A stretch of DNA of 64,000 nucleotides from Clostridium transplantifaecale. GTDB taxonomy: Bacteria; Bacillota; Clostridia; Lachnospirales; Lachnospiraceae. The DNA lies in contig NZ_UYZY01000002.1 in assembly GCF_900626075.1 (NCBI RefSeq), positions 1,240,001 through 1,304,000 on the forward strand. The letters are read 5' to 3'. Position numbers and translations under genes: made by a program. Shown here piece after piece: positions 16,426 to 25,978 of this stretch. Position 1 is the first letter of the stretch; the number at the start of each line of letters is the position of its first letter. The notes beneath the pieces were generated by a model. It was not told the DNA's origin. It saw only the letters and a program-made list of their open reading frames with translations, and did no database searches.

Positions 16426-16481
16426 CAGGAAGAAATACGCTCGGCCTAAATAGCGCCGATCGCCCATGTCTGTATTACTAA

Positions 16482-16512
16482 TTGCAGAATGGGGAGCTGA
16501 TTATGCTATAAT
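16482..16512 (+). promoter_or_regulatory. Sigma-A promoter of the APC permease gene
   Basis: TTGCAG at 16482-16487, a 19-base spacer, and TATAAT at 16507-16512 preceded by TGC (extended -10). It allows the permease to be made independently of the sigma-54 promoter. Confidence 0.55.
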
Positions 16513-16576
16513 ACTTGCAGCAGACATGTTTTCGTGTCCGCCGGGTGAGTAATTACGGCACACAAAGGAGGGTATT

Positions 16577-17917
16577 ATGAGTGAGACGGTTACTCTGAAA
16601 AAAGATATAGGTTTTAAAGAAGCGTTGAGCATTGCAATTGGACAAAGCATTGGAACCGGAGTTATGGCTATGACGGGGCAGGCCATCGGATTTACCGGAA
16701 ACGGAGTGGTGCTGGCATTTATCATAGCGGCATTCCTGGTAATTGTATTGTTTCTTCCAACTGCTGTTATGGGTTCCACTCTTCCGGCCACCGGAGGGGC
16801 ATACATGTATGGAGCCAGACTTCTGGCTCCGCGGTGGGGAGTTTTTTATGTTTTGATTTTTCTTTCATATAATATTACACTTTCGCTGTATGCAATTTCA
16901 TTTGCCGACTATATGCAGTCACTGGTGCCCGGAATTCCCTTTAAACTGGTGGGAGCCTCCCTGCTGACACTTTTTTACGTGCTGAACCTCGTCGGGGTAA
17001 AGTCGGCGGCGATGGTACAGAAAATAATGGTGCTTGTGCTGCTGTCCGCATTTGTACTGTTCATCGGATACGGCATGCCTCAGGTGAATTTCGAGGCATT
17101 TACCTCGGACAATGTTGTGCCTAACGGTATCGTAGGGTTGATGACGGCATCGGCTCTTATGACATTTGCCGTGGGCGGTTCCAATGTTATCGCCAATATG
17201 GGCGGTGAGATGAAAAATCCGGGCAGGGATATTCCGCTGTGTATGATTTTAGGAACCGGTATTGTCGGTGTGTTCTATGCTTTTCTCGGCCTGGTGGCTT
17301 CAGGAGTGCTTCCCTGGGCACAGGTGGCGAATAAAAACCTGTCGGAGGTGGCAAGGGCAATCCTGCCGGGACCGCTTTACACTTATTTCATCATTGGAGG
17401 AGCGCTTTTCGCAATAGCCACAACATTGAATTCGGTGTTCGGCTGGGTGACGAAACCTCTTCTGGCGGCTGCGTCCGACGGTTACCTTCCGTCAATTCTG
17501 ACCAGAGTGAATAAACGGTTTGGCACCCCCCACGTGCTGCTCACGATGTTCTACCTGATTGGAATCGTGCCTGTTATCACTGGCGTTTCTCTGCAGACGG
17601 TTTCTACTTATGGTTCGGGAATTTCAATCTTTATGACCATCATTCCGATTGCTGCTTCAACACAGTTACATAAGAGATATCCAGAAGCATGTAAGAAGGC
17701 TTTCTTTATTCTGAAACCGGGAACAATGAATGCAGTGGCGGTGGTTGCCATGATACTTGTTGTGATTCAGACCTATCTGCTGTTCCAGACACTTCCCGCA
17801 GCAGCCATTATCGGAGCCATGCTCTATGGGCTGGCGGCGCTGGGGCTCTCAATTTATATGGAGAAAAGAGCCGGTAAGGTGCTTTACACAGGGGACGCGG
17901 AAAAGGATTTTCAATAA
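16577..17917 (+). CDS. APC-family amino acid permease
   Basis: 446 residues with about 12 transmembrane helices. The N-terminal SIAIGQSIGTGVMAMTG is the substrate-site helix 1 break of the amino acid-polyamine-organocation superfamily, and GGAYMYG and a conserved E at MGGEMKNPGRDIP are also typical. It should import an amino acid into the cell. Being directly downstream of cysteine desulfidase and the thiazoline hydrolase, cysteine or a related compound is the natural guess, though the APC family is too broad to assign one. The ribosome binding site is AAAGGAGGG. Confidence 0.85.
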   Translation: MSETVTLKKDIGFKEALSIAIGQSIGTGVMAMTGQAIGFTGNGVVLAFIIAAFLVIVLFLPTAVMGSTLPATGGAYMYGARLLAPRWGVFYVLIFLSYNITLSLYAISFADYMQSLVPGIPFKLVGASLLTLFYVLNLVGVKSAAMVQKIMVLVLLSAFVLFIGYGMPQVNFEAFTSDNVVPNGIVGLMTASALMTFAVGGSNVIANMGGEMKNPGRDIPLCMILGTGIVGVFYAFLGLVASGVLPWAQVANKNLSEVARAILPGPLYTYFIIGGALFAIATTLNSVFGWVTKPLLAAASDGYLPSILTRVNKRFGTPHVLLTMFYLIGIVPVITGVSLQTVSTYGSGISIFMTIIPIAASTQLHKRYPEACKKAFFILKPGTMNAVAVVAMILVVIQTYLLFQTLPAAAIIGAMLYGLAALGLSIYMEKRAGKVLYTGDAEKDFQ

Positions 17918-17953
17918 TGTTTTGGAGAAATTAAATACAGGACGAGCCAAAGA

Positions 17954-18000
17954 GCCGCTGTAAAATCGGATAAATCATCTGCTTTTACAGCGGCCTTTTC
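17954..18000 (+). terminator. Rho-independent terminator after the APC permease
   Basis: GCCGCTGTAAAA (17954-17965) pairs perfectly with TTTTACAGCGGC (17983-17994), followed by CTTTTC. Confidence 0.85.
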
Positions 18001-18207
18001 ATTGCTGGAATCTGTGTTACTAAAAGCGGTCCGTGCGGTTTACCATATACTGCGAAGGAGAACATTTTGAGTTCTGTGTGCCTTGAATATATCTTCTGAT
18101 ATATGGTTTATATGGACAATCTTATAGTTTTTTTGAATGACGGATATGATTATAATTTAGACAGAAAAGACGTGAAAAATAGTGGAATAATAAGGAGGAA
18201 GGGAAAC

Positions 18208-19650
18208 ATGTACAGCAGAAAGCAGCTTTTACAAAATCCTACATTTCAACATTTTGATAAGCTTTGCCGGATACCTCATATAAGCGGAAAAGAGCAGGCA
18301 ATCAGCAATTATCTGTTAGCCTGGGCGGAAAGCCTGGGATTAGCAGCGGAACAGGATGCCCATTTTAACCTCTATATACAGAAACCGGCTACATCTGGGT
18401 ATGAGCGCGCGCCTGTTGTTATGCTGCAGGCTCATCTAGACATGGTCGGTTCCAAGAGCAGTGGGGAAAATGTGAATTTTGAAAAAGACGTGATACCGTG
18501 GGTGATTGAAGGAAACACCATAACTACGGGAGGAAAGACAACGTTGGGGGCAGATGACGGAATTGGCGTAGCGCTTGCCATGACGGTTTTAGGGGATAAG
18601 AATCATGCCCATCCTGCTATAGAAGTGGCCTTGACCACTATGGAAGAAGTCGATTTCAGCGGCGCGGAGTCTTTCAATTTTCCATTTAGGGCAGTTTCCC
18701 TGATTAATCTCGACGGTTCAAATGATAATCAGCTTTTGTGTGCAAGTTCGGGAGGTATGGCGGCAGAAATCCGACTTCCGCTGGAGCGTGTTACCTTGCC
18801 GGAAGCATGTAGATGTGTGCGAATTGCAATCAGCGGGCTGGCAGGCGGCCATTCCGGAAGGGAAATTAACCGTGGCCGTGATAATGCTATCGGAATTTTA
18901 GGCCGTTTTTTGCTTCAGATTAAAAAAATGTTCCCCTTCACAATTTCGGATTTGGATGGAGGCGACAGTTATATTGCCCTGGCACGTGACGCCCAGGCTG
19001 AGCTGGTTCTTGCCGCAGAGGACATATCCGCGTTGGAAAAAGAGGCAGCGGAGCTGGAAGAAACACTCCATAAGGAGCATCCCATTACAGGGAAAAAAAT
19101 CAGAGTCTCACTGAATGAATGTAAAGAGCCTTCACATGCGTATATGGCAGAACCGATCATTATGATGCTGAGCCTTTCACCTAATGGGATAGTCCAGATG
19201 AATGAGATGTTTCCAGAAATTGCAGCCTCTTCGGTCAATATGGGGACAGCGAGGATGAATGAAGGATTTTTGACGCTGAAATATGATATCCGTTCTCTTT
19301 CTGAAAAGATGGGGAAGTCTACCTACGAGAAATTGGAACTGCTGGCAGAACTGGCCGGAGCAGGATGTAGACAGTCTACATCATACCCCAGTTGGGATTT
19401 ACGCGCCGACTCTCTACTGCGTGATACCGCAGCCACAGTATACCGTAGAATGTATGGGGAAGAGCCTGAGATTTGTTCTATCCATGTCGGCCTGGAAGTC
19501 GGGTATTTCTTCCTAAAAAAAGAAGGAATGGATGCCATTGCATACGGACCGAATCGATGGAATAATCACAGCCCTTCCGAAGGAATGAGTATTCCTTCAG
19601 TATATAAGGCTGAGGAATATCTTTTTACTCTTTTATCAGAACTTCGGTAG
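18208..19650 (+). CDS. pepD: Aminoacyl-histidine dipeptidase (PepD/M20 family)
   Basis: 480 residues from the ATG at 18208, preceded by AAGGAGGAAGG; the frame is open to 18103 but that extension has no ribosome binding site. A zinc M20-family peptidase: QAHLDMVGSK supplies the first metal histidine and aspartate, GADDGIGVA the bridging aspartate, TMEEVDFSGAESF the catalytic glutamate pair, and HVGLEVGYF the C-terminal metal region. PepD enzymes cleave X-His and some other dipeptides, including cysteinyl-glycine. Position after the cysteine locus suggests peptide-derived amino acid supply, but it has its own terminator-separated unit. Confidence 0.88.
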   Translation: MYSRKQLLQNPTFQHFDKLCRIPHISGKEQAISNYLLAWAESLGLAAEQDAHFNLYIQKPATSGYERAPVVMLQAHLDMVGSKSSGENVNFEKDVIPWVIEGNTITTGGKTTLGADDGIGVALAMTVLGDKNHAHPAIEVALTTMEEVDFSGAESFNFPFRAVSLINLDGSNDNQLLCASSGGMAAEIRLPLERVTLPEACRCVRIAISGLAGGHSGREINRGRDNAIGILGRFLLQIKKMFPFTISDLDGGDSYIALARDAQAELVLAAEDISALEKEAAELEETLHKEHPITGKKIRVSLNECKEPSHAYMAEPIIMMLSLSPNGIVQMNEMFPEIAASSVNMGTARMNEGFLTLKYDIRSLSEKMGKSTYEKLELLAELAGAGCRQSTSYPSWDLRADSLLRDTAATVYRRMYGEEPEICSIHVGLEVGYFFLKKEGMDAIAYGPNRWNNHSPSEGMSIPSVYKAEEYLFTLLSELR

Positions 19651-19656
19651 ATAAAT

Positions 19657-20535
19657 TCAGGAATGCTCAACAGAACTGTCAAAGTTTTGCTTTAGATATT
19701 CAAAAAAGGTTTTGGAGGCATTATTTAAAGGTCTGAGACTGCTTCGAAAGAGAAAAGTCTTGCGGATGAAAAATGGTTCATCTACATCCAACAGAATGGA
19801 ACCGTTGAAATCAAGGTGATTCCAGGAAACCGTCGGCACAACGGCTACGCCAAATTCGCAGTCTACATATTTTTCAATACATTTCAGGTCGTCTATATAC
19901 GTGATAGAGTTAGGGCGGAATCCATATTGATCACAGTGAGACATCAAAATACGGACCATATTGGAATCGGGTGAGAGGAACAGAAAATTCTCATAACGTA
20001 ATTCGGGGAGAGTGATGGATTGACGTCCAGCCAGAGGATGAGTGGAAGATACAGCAATTTTCAATGGTTCCTCCACAAGCGGGATGCATATGTCATTGTT
20101 TTCCGAAGGCGCAAATGCTGATACACACAGATCATACTCGGAAAAGTCTCTCAACCTGTGTGAAATGATAAAGCGGACTTTGGGATGTTCGTGTTTGAAG
20201 GCGGCAATACAGTTTATTAGATTATATCTATGCTGAAGGATAAGGCATCTGACTTCGCCGCGCACTACTTTGGGATCCTCTTCTTCCCTGATTTCCAAAA
20301 GGGATGAATCCAGTGCAAATAAACTTTTTTGTACTCCATGGTAGAGACATTTGCCTTCTTCCGTCAAAGAAAGTTTGTTTTTGGTCCGGGTAAAGAGAGG
20401 GGTTCCCAATTCCCGTTCCAATTTAGAAATCGTTTTCGACATGTCTGATTGTGGGATCATGTGATAGATGGCGGCGTGAGAAATGTTTTCCATTCGGGCG
20501 ACAGTGGCAAAATAGCGTAATTGAAGTAGTTCCAT
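19657..20535 (-). CDS. LysR-family transcriptional regulator
   Basis: 292 residues. The start at 20535 is preceded by AAAGGAGATGTATTA; an in-frame ATG at 20592 has none. Residues 1-60 are the winged helix-turn-helix (MELLQLRYFATVARMENISHA, then ISKLERELGTPLFTRTKNKL), and 90-290 are a periplasmic-binding-like effector domain. It is divergent from a YfcC-type transporter with a 9-bp-arm inverted repeat in the shared region, so it most likely controls that transporter and the AEC permease. It converges on pepD, whose stop is 7 bases away. Effector unknown. Confidence 0.87.
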   Translation of the reverse strand: MELLQLRYFATVARMENISHAAIYHMIPQSDMSKTISKLERELGTPLFTRTKNKLSLTEEGKCLYHGVQKSLFALDSSLLEIREEEDPKVVRGEVRCLILQHRYNLINCIAAFKHEHPKVRFIISHRLRDFSEYDLCVSAFAPSENNDICIPLVEEPLKIAVSSTHPLAGRQSITLPELRYENFLFLSPDSNMVRILMSHCDQYGFRPNSITYIDDLKCIEKYVDCEFGVAVVPTVSWNHLDFNGSILLDVDEPFFIRKTFLFRSSLRPLNNASKTFFEYLKQNFDSSVEHS

Positions 20536-20654
20536 TAATACATCTCCTTTACTGAAGGCTGAATGAATAGTTACGTAGAAAGAAAGGTACACAGGCAGCA
20601 GAAAAAGGGATAGACGGGAAGTAATATAATTATCTAATTATAGCACAACGCAGT

Positions 20655-20683
20655 TTTACAGGAATATAGTAAACAACTATTTT
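20655..20683 (+). promoter_or_regulatory. Possible promoter of the YfcC-type transporter gene
   Basis: TTTACA at 20655-20660 and TATTTT at 20678-20683, spacer 17. The inverted repeat at 20696-20718 lies just downstream, at roughly +7 to +29. Confidence 0.45.
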
Positions 20684-20695
20684 TGGTATTGTTAT

Positions 20696-20718
20696 GCATT
20701 ATCAGAGTTTGATAATGC
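20696..20718 (+). promoter_or_regulatory. Inverted-repeat operator in the LysR/YfcC divergent region
   Basis: GCATTATCA and TGATAATGC form a perfect 9-bp inverted repeat separated by GAGTT. It includes the T-N11-A pattern of LysR sites and no T-run follows, so an operator is likelier than a terminator. Confidence 0.6.
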
Positions 20719-20742
20719 GGGGGTAAGAAAGAAGGGGAATAT

Positions 20743-22158
20743 ATGTTTAAAATGAGGGAGAGAACAGAAACAAAACAGGTAAAAGCCATTAATCCAATGC
20801 TTATTCTTGCTGCATTCCTGGCAGTAGCCGCAATTGCCACCTATATTATACCGGCAGGAGCATTTGACCGTGTTGCGAATGAGACTACCGGCTATTCAAT
20901 GGTGGATCCGGCAAGTTTTCACCGGGTAACACAGAATCCGATAAGGCTTTTTGACTTTTTTATGGCAGTTCCAAAAGGTCTTGCGGGTTCAGGCAGTCTG
21001 ATTTTTTTCCTTCTGATTGTAGGAGGAACATTGCAGGTGATCCAAGCAACCGGCGTAATCGATATAGGCCTTAAAAATCTGATTAAAAAGTTTGCAGGTA
21101 AAGAAAACCTGCTTTTAATAGCAATACTGCTTACATTTGGACTCCTATCTTGTTTTGCTGCTACCAGTGAAGAATTTCTGGCGTTTATGCCCCTGATATA
21201 TATGGTCTGCCTAGGGCTTGGATTTGACTCGATGGTAGCTGCTTTTCTGGTGTTAGGAGCTTCCTCAATAGGTTATTGCGGCGGTATGACCAATGCTTAT
21301 ACGGTGGGTGTCGCCCAGACAATTGCTGAACTTCCCATGTTTTCCGGCATCGGTTACAGAGCAATCGTCTTTATTGTCTTTGAGGTGGTCAGCATTATTT
21401 GGATCTGTGCTTATGCTATTAAAATTAGGAAGGATCCACAGAAGAGCCTGATGTATGAAATCGATAAACAATATCGCGCTGAATTGGATCTGTCTGATAT
21501 TTCTCCGATGACAATTCGTCATAAACTGGTGCTTTTAACGTTTGTTCTGGGAACGGCCGCCATGGTCTGGGGAATTCTGGAAAAAGGATTTTATCTCACG
21601 GAGATGGGAGCTGTCTTTATTATTATGACCATTGTTGCCGGTGCAGTCGGCGGTTTGGATGCAAACCGGATTTGCAATGAGTTTGTGGAAGGAACTAAAA
21701 GTCTTTTGTGGGTTGGCCTGGTAATGGGTCTTTGTAAGGGGCTTACCAATGTTCTTACCGATGCCAATGTCATTGATACAATTATTAATGCCATGGCCAG
21801 CCTGCTCAACGGTCTGCCTAAGACGGTTGCCGCGTGTGCTATGTTTGCAGTACAGGATATCATCAATTTAGTAGTTCCGTCCGGCTCCGGCCAGGCGGCG
21901 GTTACGATGCCGTTAATGGTGCCTTTGGGCGACCTGCTGGGCATAAATCGACAGGTGAATGTACTTGCATTCCAGTTTGGTGATTCTCTTTCCAATATGG
22001 TTACTCCGGCTGGCGCCAAGCTGATGGCGGGAATCGCCATGTGCCATATTCCATATAAAAAGTGGCTGAAGTTTTTTCTGCCGTGTTTTGCATTATGGTG
22101 GGTTACTTCCTTCGTTCTTCTGATTGTGGCGACATTGATTAACTATGGTCCATTCTAA
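20743..22158 (+). CDS. YfcC-family (DcuC/ArsB-type) transporter
   Basis: 471 residues with about 12 hydrophobic helices. The N-terminal NPMLILAAFLAVAAIATYIIPAGAFDR pattern (seen as PMLILAAFLAV and YIIPAGAFDR), the GGTLQVIQATG segment, FAATSEEFLAFMP and the C-terminal VPSGSGQAAVTMPLM/QFGDSLSNMVTPAG motifs define the YfcC family. Members are thought to move amino acids, peptides or dicarboxylates, and none of these can be chosen here. It has AAGGGGAA as ribosome binding site, is followed after 61 bases by an AEC permease and is divergent from a LysR regulator. Confidence 0.83.
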   Translation: MFKMRERTETKQVKAINPMLILAAFLAVAAIATYIIPAGAFDRVANETTGYSMVDPASFHRVTQNPIRLFDFFMAVPKGLAGSGSLIFFLLIVGGTLQVIQATGVIDIGLKNLIKKFAGKENLLLIAILLTFGLLSCFAATSEEFLAFMPLIYMVCLGLGFDSMVAAFLVLGASSIGYCGGMTNAYTVGVAQTIAELPMFSGIGYRAIVFIVFEVVSIIWICAYAIKIRKDPQKSLMYEIDKQYRAELDLSDISPMTIRHKLVLLTFVLGTAAMVWGILEKGFYLTEMGAVFIIMTIVAGAVGGLDANRICNEFVEGTKSLLWVGLVMGLCKGLTNVLTDANVIDTIINAMASLLNGLPKTVAACAMFAVQDIINLVVPSGSGQAAVTMPLMVPLGDLLGINRQVNVLAFQFGDSLSNMVTPAGAKLMAGIAMCHIPYKKWLKFFLPCFALWWVTSFVLLIVATLINYGPF

Positions 22159-22219
22159 AAAGTACTGACCAGCGCTGCAATACTTACAGATACTATTTTA
22201 TATATAGGGAGAAAATGAT

Positions 22220-23131
22220 TTGGAGAGTGCGGTTGTTATTTTACGGCAGATTATGATTATGTTTGTCTATATGGTGTCGGGGTACCTCATGTTCCACTAC
22301 AAGCTGATTACAAAGGAAGGGAGCCGCTCACTGGCCAATCTGCTTTTGTATGTTTCCCTTCCGTGCGTAATAGTAAAATCATTTTGCGTACAGAATACGG
22401 CAGAAATTAGAAATGAGGTGCTGCTGTCACTGTTGATGGGGCTCGCTATTCTCCTTGTATCAATGGCAGTGGCCGGATTGCTGTTCAGAAAACGGCCGAT
22501 GGAAAATTTTGCGGCAGCTTTTTCCAACGCCGGGTTTATGGGAATTCCACTGATTGCGGCTACAGTGGGGGAACGCGGTGTGTTATATACGGCGGGGATG
22601 ATTGCACTCCTGAATGTGTTTCAATGGACCTATGGCCAGTGGCTTCTGGCTGGTAGAACAGGAGGCAAACAGTGGAAGGGACTATGTAATCCCCTTACTG
22701 TCAGTCTGGTAATTGGCTTGCTCGTTTTTTTGGGCAGAATCACCCCGCCGGATATGGCAATATCCTGTCTGACGACACTATCTGGGCTGAACGGGCCTCT
22801 GGCAATGATTGTGTTGGGAGTTTATTTGGCTCAGACAAAGTTGACACAGCTTTTTTGCAGGGGAGAAAGCTATATGGTATGTATAGTGCGTTTACTTCTG
22901 ATTCCATTACTGACAATAGGTCTGTTATGTCTGGTTCCAAAACAGTTGCTGACTATGAAGCAGGCGCTGCTGATTGCTGCATGTTCTCCAATCGGTTCGA
23001 ATGTGGCAGTCTATGCACAGAAGCTGGATAGTGATTATACATATGCGGTACAGTTGGTCTGTCTCAGCACTCTGCTGGGCATTATATCAATGCCGATTAT
23101 CATGGGGATTTCCTCTCTGATATGGCAGTAA
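22220..23131 (+). CDS. AEC-family permease (auxin efflux carrier/malate permease type)
   Basis: 303 residues with about ten transmembrane helices in the 5+5 arrangement of the AEC family; the start VYMVSGYLMFHYKLITKEGS, FSNAGFMGIPL and the C-terminal CSPIGSNVAVYAQKL are characteristic. It begins with TTG at 22220, preceded by AGGGAGAA; the nearby ATG at 22215 is out of frame. AEC proteins export or exchange organic acids. It is probably co-transcribed with the YfcC-type gene and ends at a strong terminator. Confidence 0.82.
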   Translation: MESAVVILRQIMIMFVYMVSGYLMFHYKLITKEGSRSLANLLLYVSLPCVIVKSFCVQNTAEIRNEVLLSLLMGLAILLVSMAVAGLLFRKRPMENFAAAFSNAGFMGIPLIAATVGERGVLYTAGMIALLNVFQWTYGQWLLAGRTGGKQWKGLCNPLTVSLVIGLLVFLGRITPPDMAISCLTTLSGLNGPLAMIVLGVYLAQTKLTQLFCRGESYMVCIVRLLLIPLLTIGLLCLVPKQLLTMKQALLIAACSPIGSNVAVYAQKLDSDYTYAVQLVCLSTLLGIISMPIIMGISSLIWQ

Positions 23132-23153
23132 GATATTAAATATTAAAAAAAGG

Positions 23154-23194
23154 CCGGCTTCCAGGGTATTTAATACCCTGGAAGCCGGTTTTAA
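23154..23194 (+). terminator. Strong rho-independent terminator after the AEC permease
   Basis: A 17-bp perfect stem: CCGGCTTCCAGGGTATT (23154-23170) with its complement at 23172-23188, followed by TTTTAATT. The A-run before it makes it bidirectional. Confidence 0.9.
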
Positions 23195-23205
23195 TTGTTA
23201 TTTAA

Positions 23206-23234
23206 TTGTATCACAGTCTTCAATATGATAAAAT
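23206..23234 (+). promoter_or_regulatory. Sigma-A promoter of the ecf-truA operon
   Basis: TTGTAT at 23206-23211 and TAAAAT at 23229-23234, spacer 17. It sits directly after a strong terminator, so the ecf genes no longer depend on the rplQ transcript. The leader before ecfA1 is about 185 nt, with no clear structure. Confidence 0.65.
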
Positions 23235-23425
23235 GATCGGCGGAAAGAAGAAACTTATCTTATAGAAAGAGGGCAGGGTGGAGAAGATAAAGAAGACGTT
23301 AAAAGCAGAGGCGGGATATGGCCAGACGTCTTTTTCAGACAAAATATTACTTGACTCCCAGTTACAATTGCTCTACAATTTACACAAATGCGCAGTGATA
23401 AAATGCGGTTATGAAGGGCTTGATT

Positions 23426-24286
23426 ATGAATATTATAAAAGCGGCAAATCTCGTTTTTGATTATATCAGGCGGGATGAGGAAGATAAAATAGAAGAAGTG
23501 AACCGGGCTATCGATCACGTGGATGTGGAGATAGAAAAGGGGAGCTTTGTGGCGGTCCTGGGACATAACGGTTCTGGAAAGTCCACATTCGCAAAACATA
23601 TTAACGGGATTTTGATTCCGACGGAAGGGACGGTCTGGGTGTCTGAGATGGATACGGCGGACGACGATCTTCTGTGGGATGTGAGAAAGACGGCCGGGAT
23701 GGTGTTTCAGAACCCGGACAACCAGATTATCGGCAATGTGGTGGAAGAAGATGTGGGCTTTGGTCCGGAGAACATTGGAGTGCCTACCGAGGAGATCTGG
23801 GAACGTGTGGACAACAGCCTTAAGGCAGTGGGGATGACAGCCTACAGGAAGAAGTCTCCTAACCGCCTGTCGGGCGGACAGAAGCAGAGGGTGGCGATTG
23901 CAGGTGTCATGGCGATGAAGCCACAGTGCATTGTCCTGGATGAGCCGACTGCAATGCTTGATCCCAATGGGCGTAAAGACGTTATCAGCACCGTACGGGA
24001 ACTGAACCGGGCGGAAGGGATCACTGTGCTCCTAATCACTCATTATATGGAAGAAGTAATCGATGCAGACAGGGTGATTGTCATGGACGGCGGAAAGATT
24101 GTCATGGACGGGACTCCGAAGGAGATTTTTTCCAGGGTGGACGAGCTTAAGAGCTACCGTCTGGACGTTCCTCAGGTGACGGAGCTGGCCTATGAGCTTA
24201 AGAAGAGCGGAGCTGCGCTGCCGGATGGAATACTCAGGAAAGAAGAGCTGATGGAAGCGCTGCTTCCGCTCTTAAAAGAGGAATAG
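23426..24286 (+). CDS. ecfA1: ECF transporter ATPase A1
   Basis: 286 residues from the ATG at 23426 with GAAGGG upstream; an ATG at 23411 lacks one. ABC ATPase with Walker [11 protein letters not shown]-loop VFQNPDNQ, signature [13 protein letters not shown], Walker [14 protein letters not shown] and the switch histidine in LLITHYMEE. With EcfA2 and EcfT it makes the shared energising module to which vitamin-binding S components dock at the membrane. Normally it follows rplQ directly; here 17 kb intervene. Confidence 0.95.
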   Translation: MNIIKAANLVFDYIRRDEEDKIEEVNRAIDHVDVEIEKGSFVAVLGHNGSGKSTFAKHINGILIPTEGTVWVSEMDTADDDLLWDVRKTAGMVFQNPDNQIIGNVVEEDVGFGPENIGVPTEEIWERVDNSLKAVGMTAYRKKSPNRLSGGQKQRVAIAGVMAMKPQCIVLDEPTAMLDPNGRKDVISTVRELNRAEGITVLLITHYMEEVIDADRVIVMDGGKIVMDGTPKEIFSRVDELKSYRLDVPQVTELAYELKKSGAALPDGILRKEELMEALLPLLKEE

Positions 24287-24290
24287 AGAT

Positions 24291-25157
24291 ATGTCGATTA
24301 AGGTTGTAGATTTGAATTACACGTACGGGGCGGGGACTGCCTTTGAGCAGCATGCCCTGAAACATGTGAATTTTGAGATAAACGACGGTGAATTTGTCGG
24401 GCTGATCGGCCATACCGGTTCCGGTAAATCCACGTTGATCCAGCATTTGAACGGACTGATCCGTCCTACCAGCGGAGATATCTTATATCACGGGACAAGC
24501 ATTTTCAGTGACGGGTATAAGATGAAAGAACTGCGGAGCAAAGTAGGGCTTGTGTTCCAGTATCCGGAGCACCAGCTTTTTGAGGCCGATGTGTTTTCCG
24601 ATGTCTGCTTCGGACCGAAGAATCTGGGCTGCACGAAGGAGGAGACGGAGAAGCGGGCCAGACATGCGCTGGATCTCGTCGGCATGGACGAGAGCTTTTA
24701 TGAACAGTCGCCTTTCGAGCTGTCGGGCGGACAGAAGAGAAGGGTTGCGATTGCCGGAGTTCTGGCTATGCGCCCCGAGATGATGATTCTGGATGAGCCG
24801 ACGGCAGGACTGGATCCGCAGGGCCGGGATGAAATCCTCGATCAGGTGGAGAGACTGAACCGGCAGCACGGACTTACGATTCTCCTCGTTTCACACAGTA
24901 TGGAAGACATGGCCCGCTATGTGGACCGGATCATGGTGATGAACCATGGGGAGAAAATTTACGACGACACCCCGCGGGAAGTGTTTAAGCATTATAAGGA
25001 GCTGGAGGACATGGGCCTGGCGGCGCCTCAGATTACGTATGTCGTGCAGGAACTCAGAGAACAGGGAATCCCGGTGGATGATACGATTACGACTGTGGAA
25101 GAGGCAAGAGATGCGATTTTTAACCTCCTTCGGGAGAGGGGGAGGCTTACGTTATGA
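24291..25157 (+). CDS. ecfA2: ECF transporter ATPase A2
   Basis: 288 residues, starting 5 bases after ecfA1. Walker A GHTGSGKST, Q-loop VFQYPEHQLFE (the YPEHQ form typical of EcfA2), signature LSGGQKRRVAIAG, Walker B MMILDEPTAGLDP and switch LLVSHSMED are intact. It pairs with EcfA1 as the heterodimeric ATPase. The last four bases overlap the ecfT start (ATGA). Confidence 0.95.
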   Translation: MSIKVVDLNYTYGAGTAFEQHALKHVNFEINDGEFVGLIGHTGSGKSTLIQHLNGLIRPTSGDILYHGTSIFSDGYKMKELRSKVGLVFQYPEHQLFEADVFSDVCFGPKNLGCTKEETEKRARHALDLVGMDESFYEQSPFELSGGQKRRVAIAGVLAMRPEMMILDEPTAGLDPQGRDEILDQVERLNRQHGLTILLVSHSMEDMARYVDRIMVMNHGEKIYDDTPREVFKHYKELEDMGLAAPQITYVVQELREQGIPVDDTITTVEEARDAIFNLLRERGRLTL

Positions 25158-25954
25158 TTAGAGATATCACGATCGGACAGTATTATCCGGTAGATTCGGC
25201 GGTTCACCGCCTGGATCCGAGGACTAAGCTGTTTGGGACAATGATTTATATTATTTCGCTTTTTTTTGCAAATAACCTTTGGTGCTATCTGGCGGCTACC
25301 CTTTTTCTGGCCGTTGTGATCCGGGTATCCAAAGTTCCCTTTAAATTTATTGTGAAGGGGTTAAAGGCGATTGTTTTCCTGCTGCTGATCAGCGTCAGCT
25401 TTAACCTGTTTTTGACAGAGGGGCGTGTGATCTTCCGCCTCGGTTTTCTGAAGATAACGGCGGAGGGTCTGAGTCTGGCGTTCTTTATGGGACTGCGTCT
25501 GATGTACCTGGTTCTGGGTTCATCCATTATGACGCTGACTACGACTCCCAACCAGCTTACGGATGGCCTGGAGAGGAGCCTTGGATTTTTAAATAAAATC
25601 CGTGTTCCAGTGCATGAAGTTTCGATGATGATGTCGATCGCGCTTCGTTTTATTCCGATCCTGATCGAAGAGACGGATAAGATTATGAAGGCCCAGATGG
25701 CCAGAGGCGCCGACTTTGAGACGGGTAATCTGATGCAGAGGGCAAAGAGCATGATACCGCTTTTAGTTCCCCTGTTTGTTTCCGCATTCCGGCGCGCTAC
25801 GGATCTTGCCATGGCTATGGAGGCCAGATGTTACCGCGGCGGCGAGGGAAGGACGAAGATGAAGCCGCTTCATTATGAGAAGAGAGACAGGGCGGCCTAC
25901 GCCGTATTTATTATTTATCTGGCGGCTGTGATCGCGATCCGCGTTGTCCTGTAA
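25154..25954 (+). CDS. ecfT: ECF transporter transmembrane subunit T
   Basis: 266 residues with about five to six transmembrane helices. The coupling-helix motif AQMARGADFETG and the N-terminal YYPVDSAVHRLDPRTKL are family hallmarks. It couples the EcfA1/A2 ATPases to substrate-binding S components encoded elsewhere. The start overlaps the ecfA2 stop by four bases, so translation is coupled. Confidence 0.95.
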   Translation: MIRDITIGQYYPVDSAVHRLDPRTKLFGTMIYIISLFFANNLWCYLAATLFLAVVIRVSKVPFKFIVKGLKAIVFLLLISVSFNLFLTEGRVIFRLGFLKITAEGLSLAFFMGLRLMYLVLGSSIMTLTTTPNQLTDGLERSLGFLNKIRVPVHEVSMMMSIALRFIPILIEETDKIMKAQMARGADFETGNLMQRAKSMIPLLVPLFVSAFRRATDLAMAMEARCYRGGEGRTKMKPLHYEKRDRAAYAVFIIYLAAVIAIRVVL

Positions 25955-25978
25955 AAGAATGACGGCAGGAGATGAAAG

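Noticed and set aside
23278..23460. Open frame of 60 codons before ecfA1
   Set aside because: It overlaps the ecfA1 start, begins with GTG and has no recognisable protein character; better read as leader.
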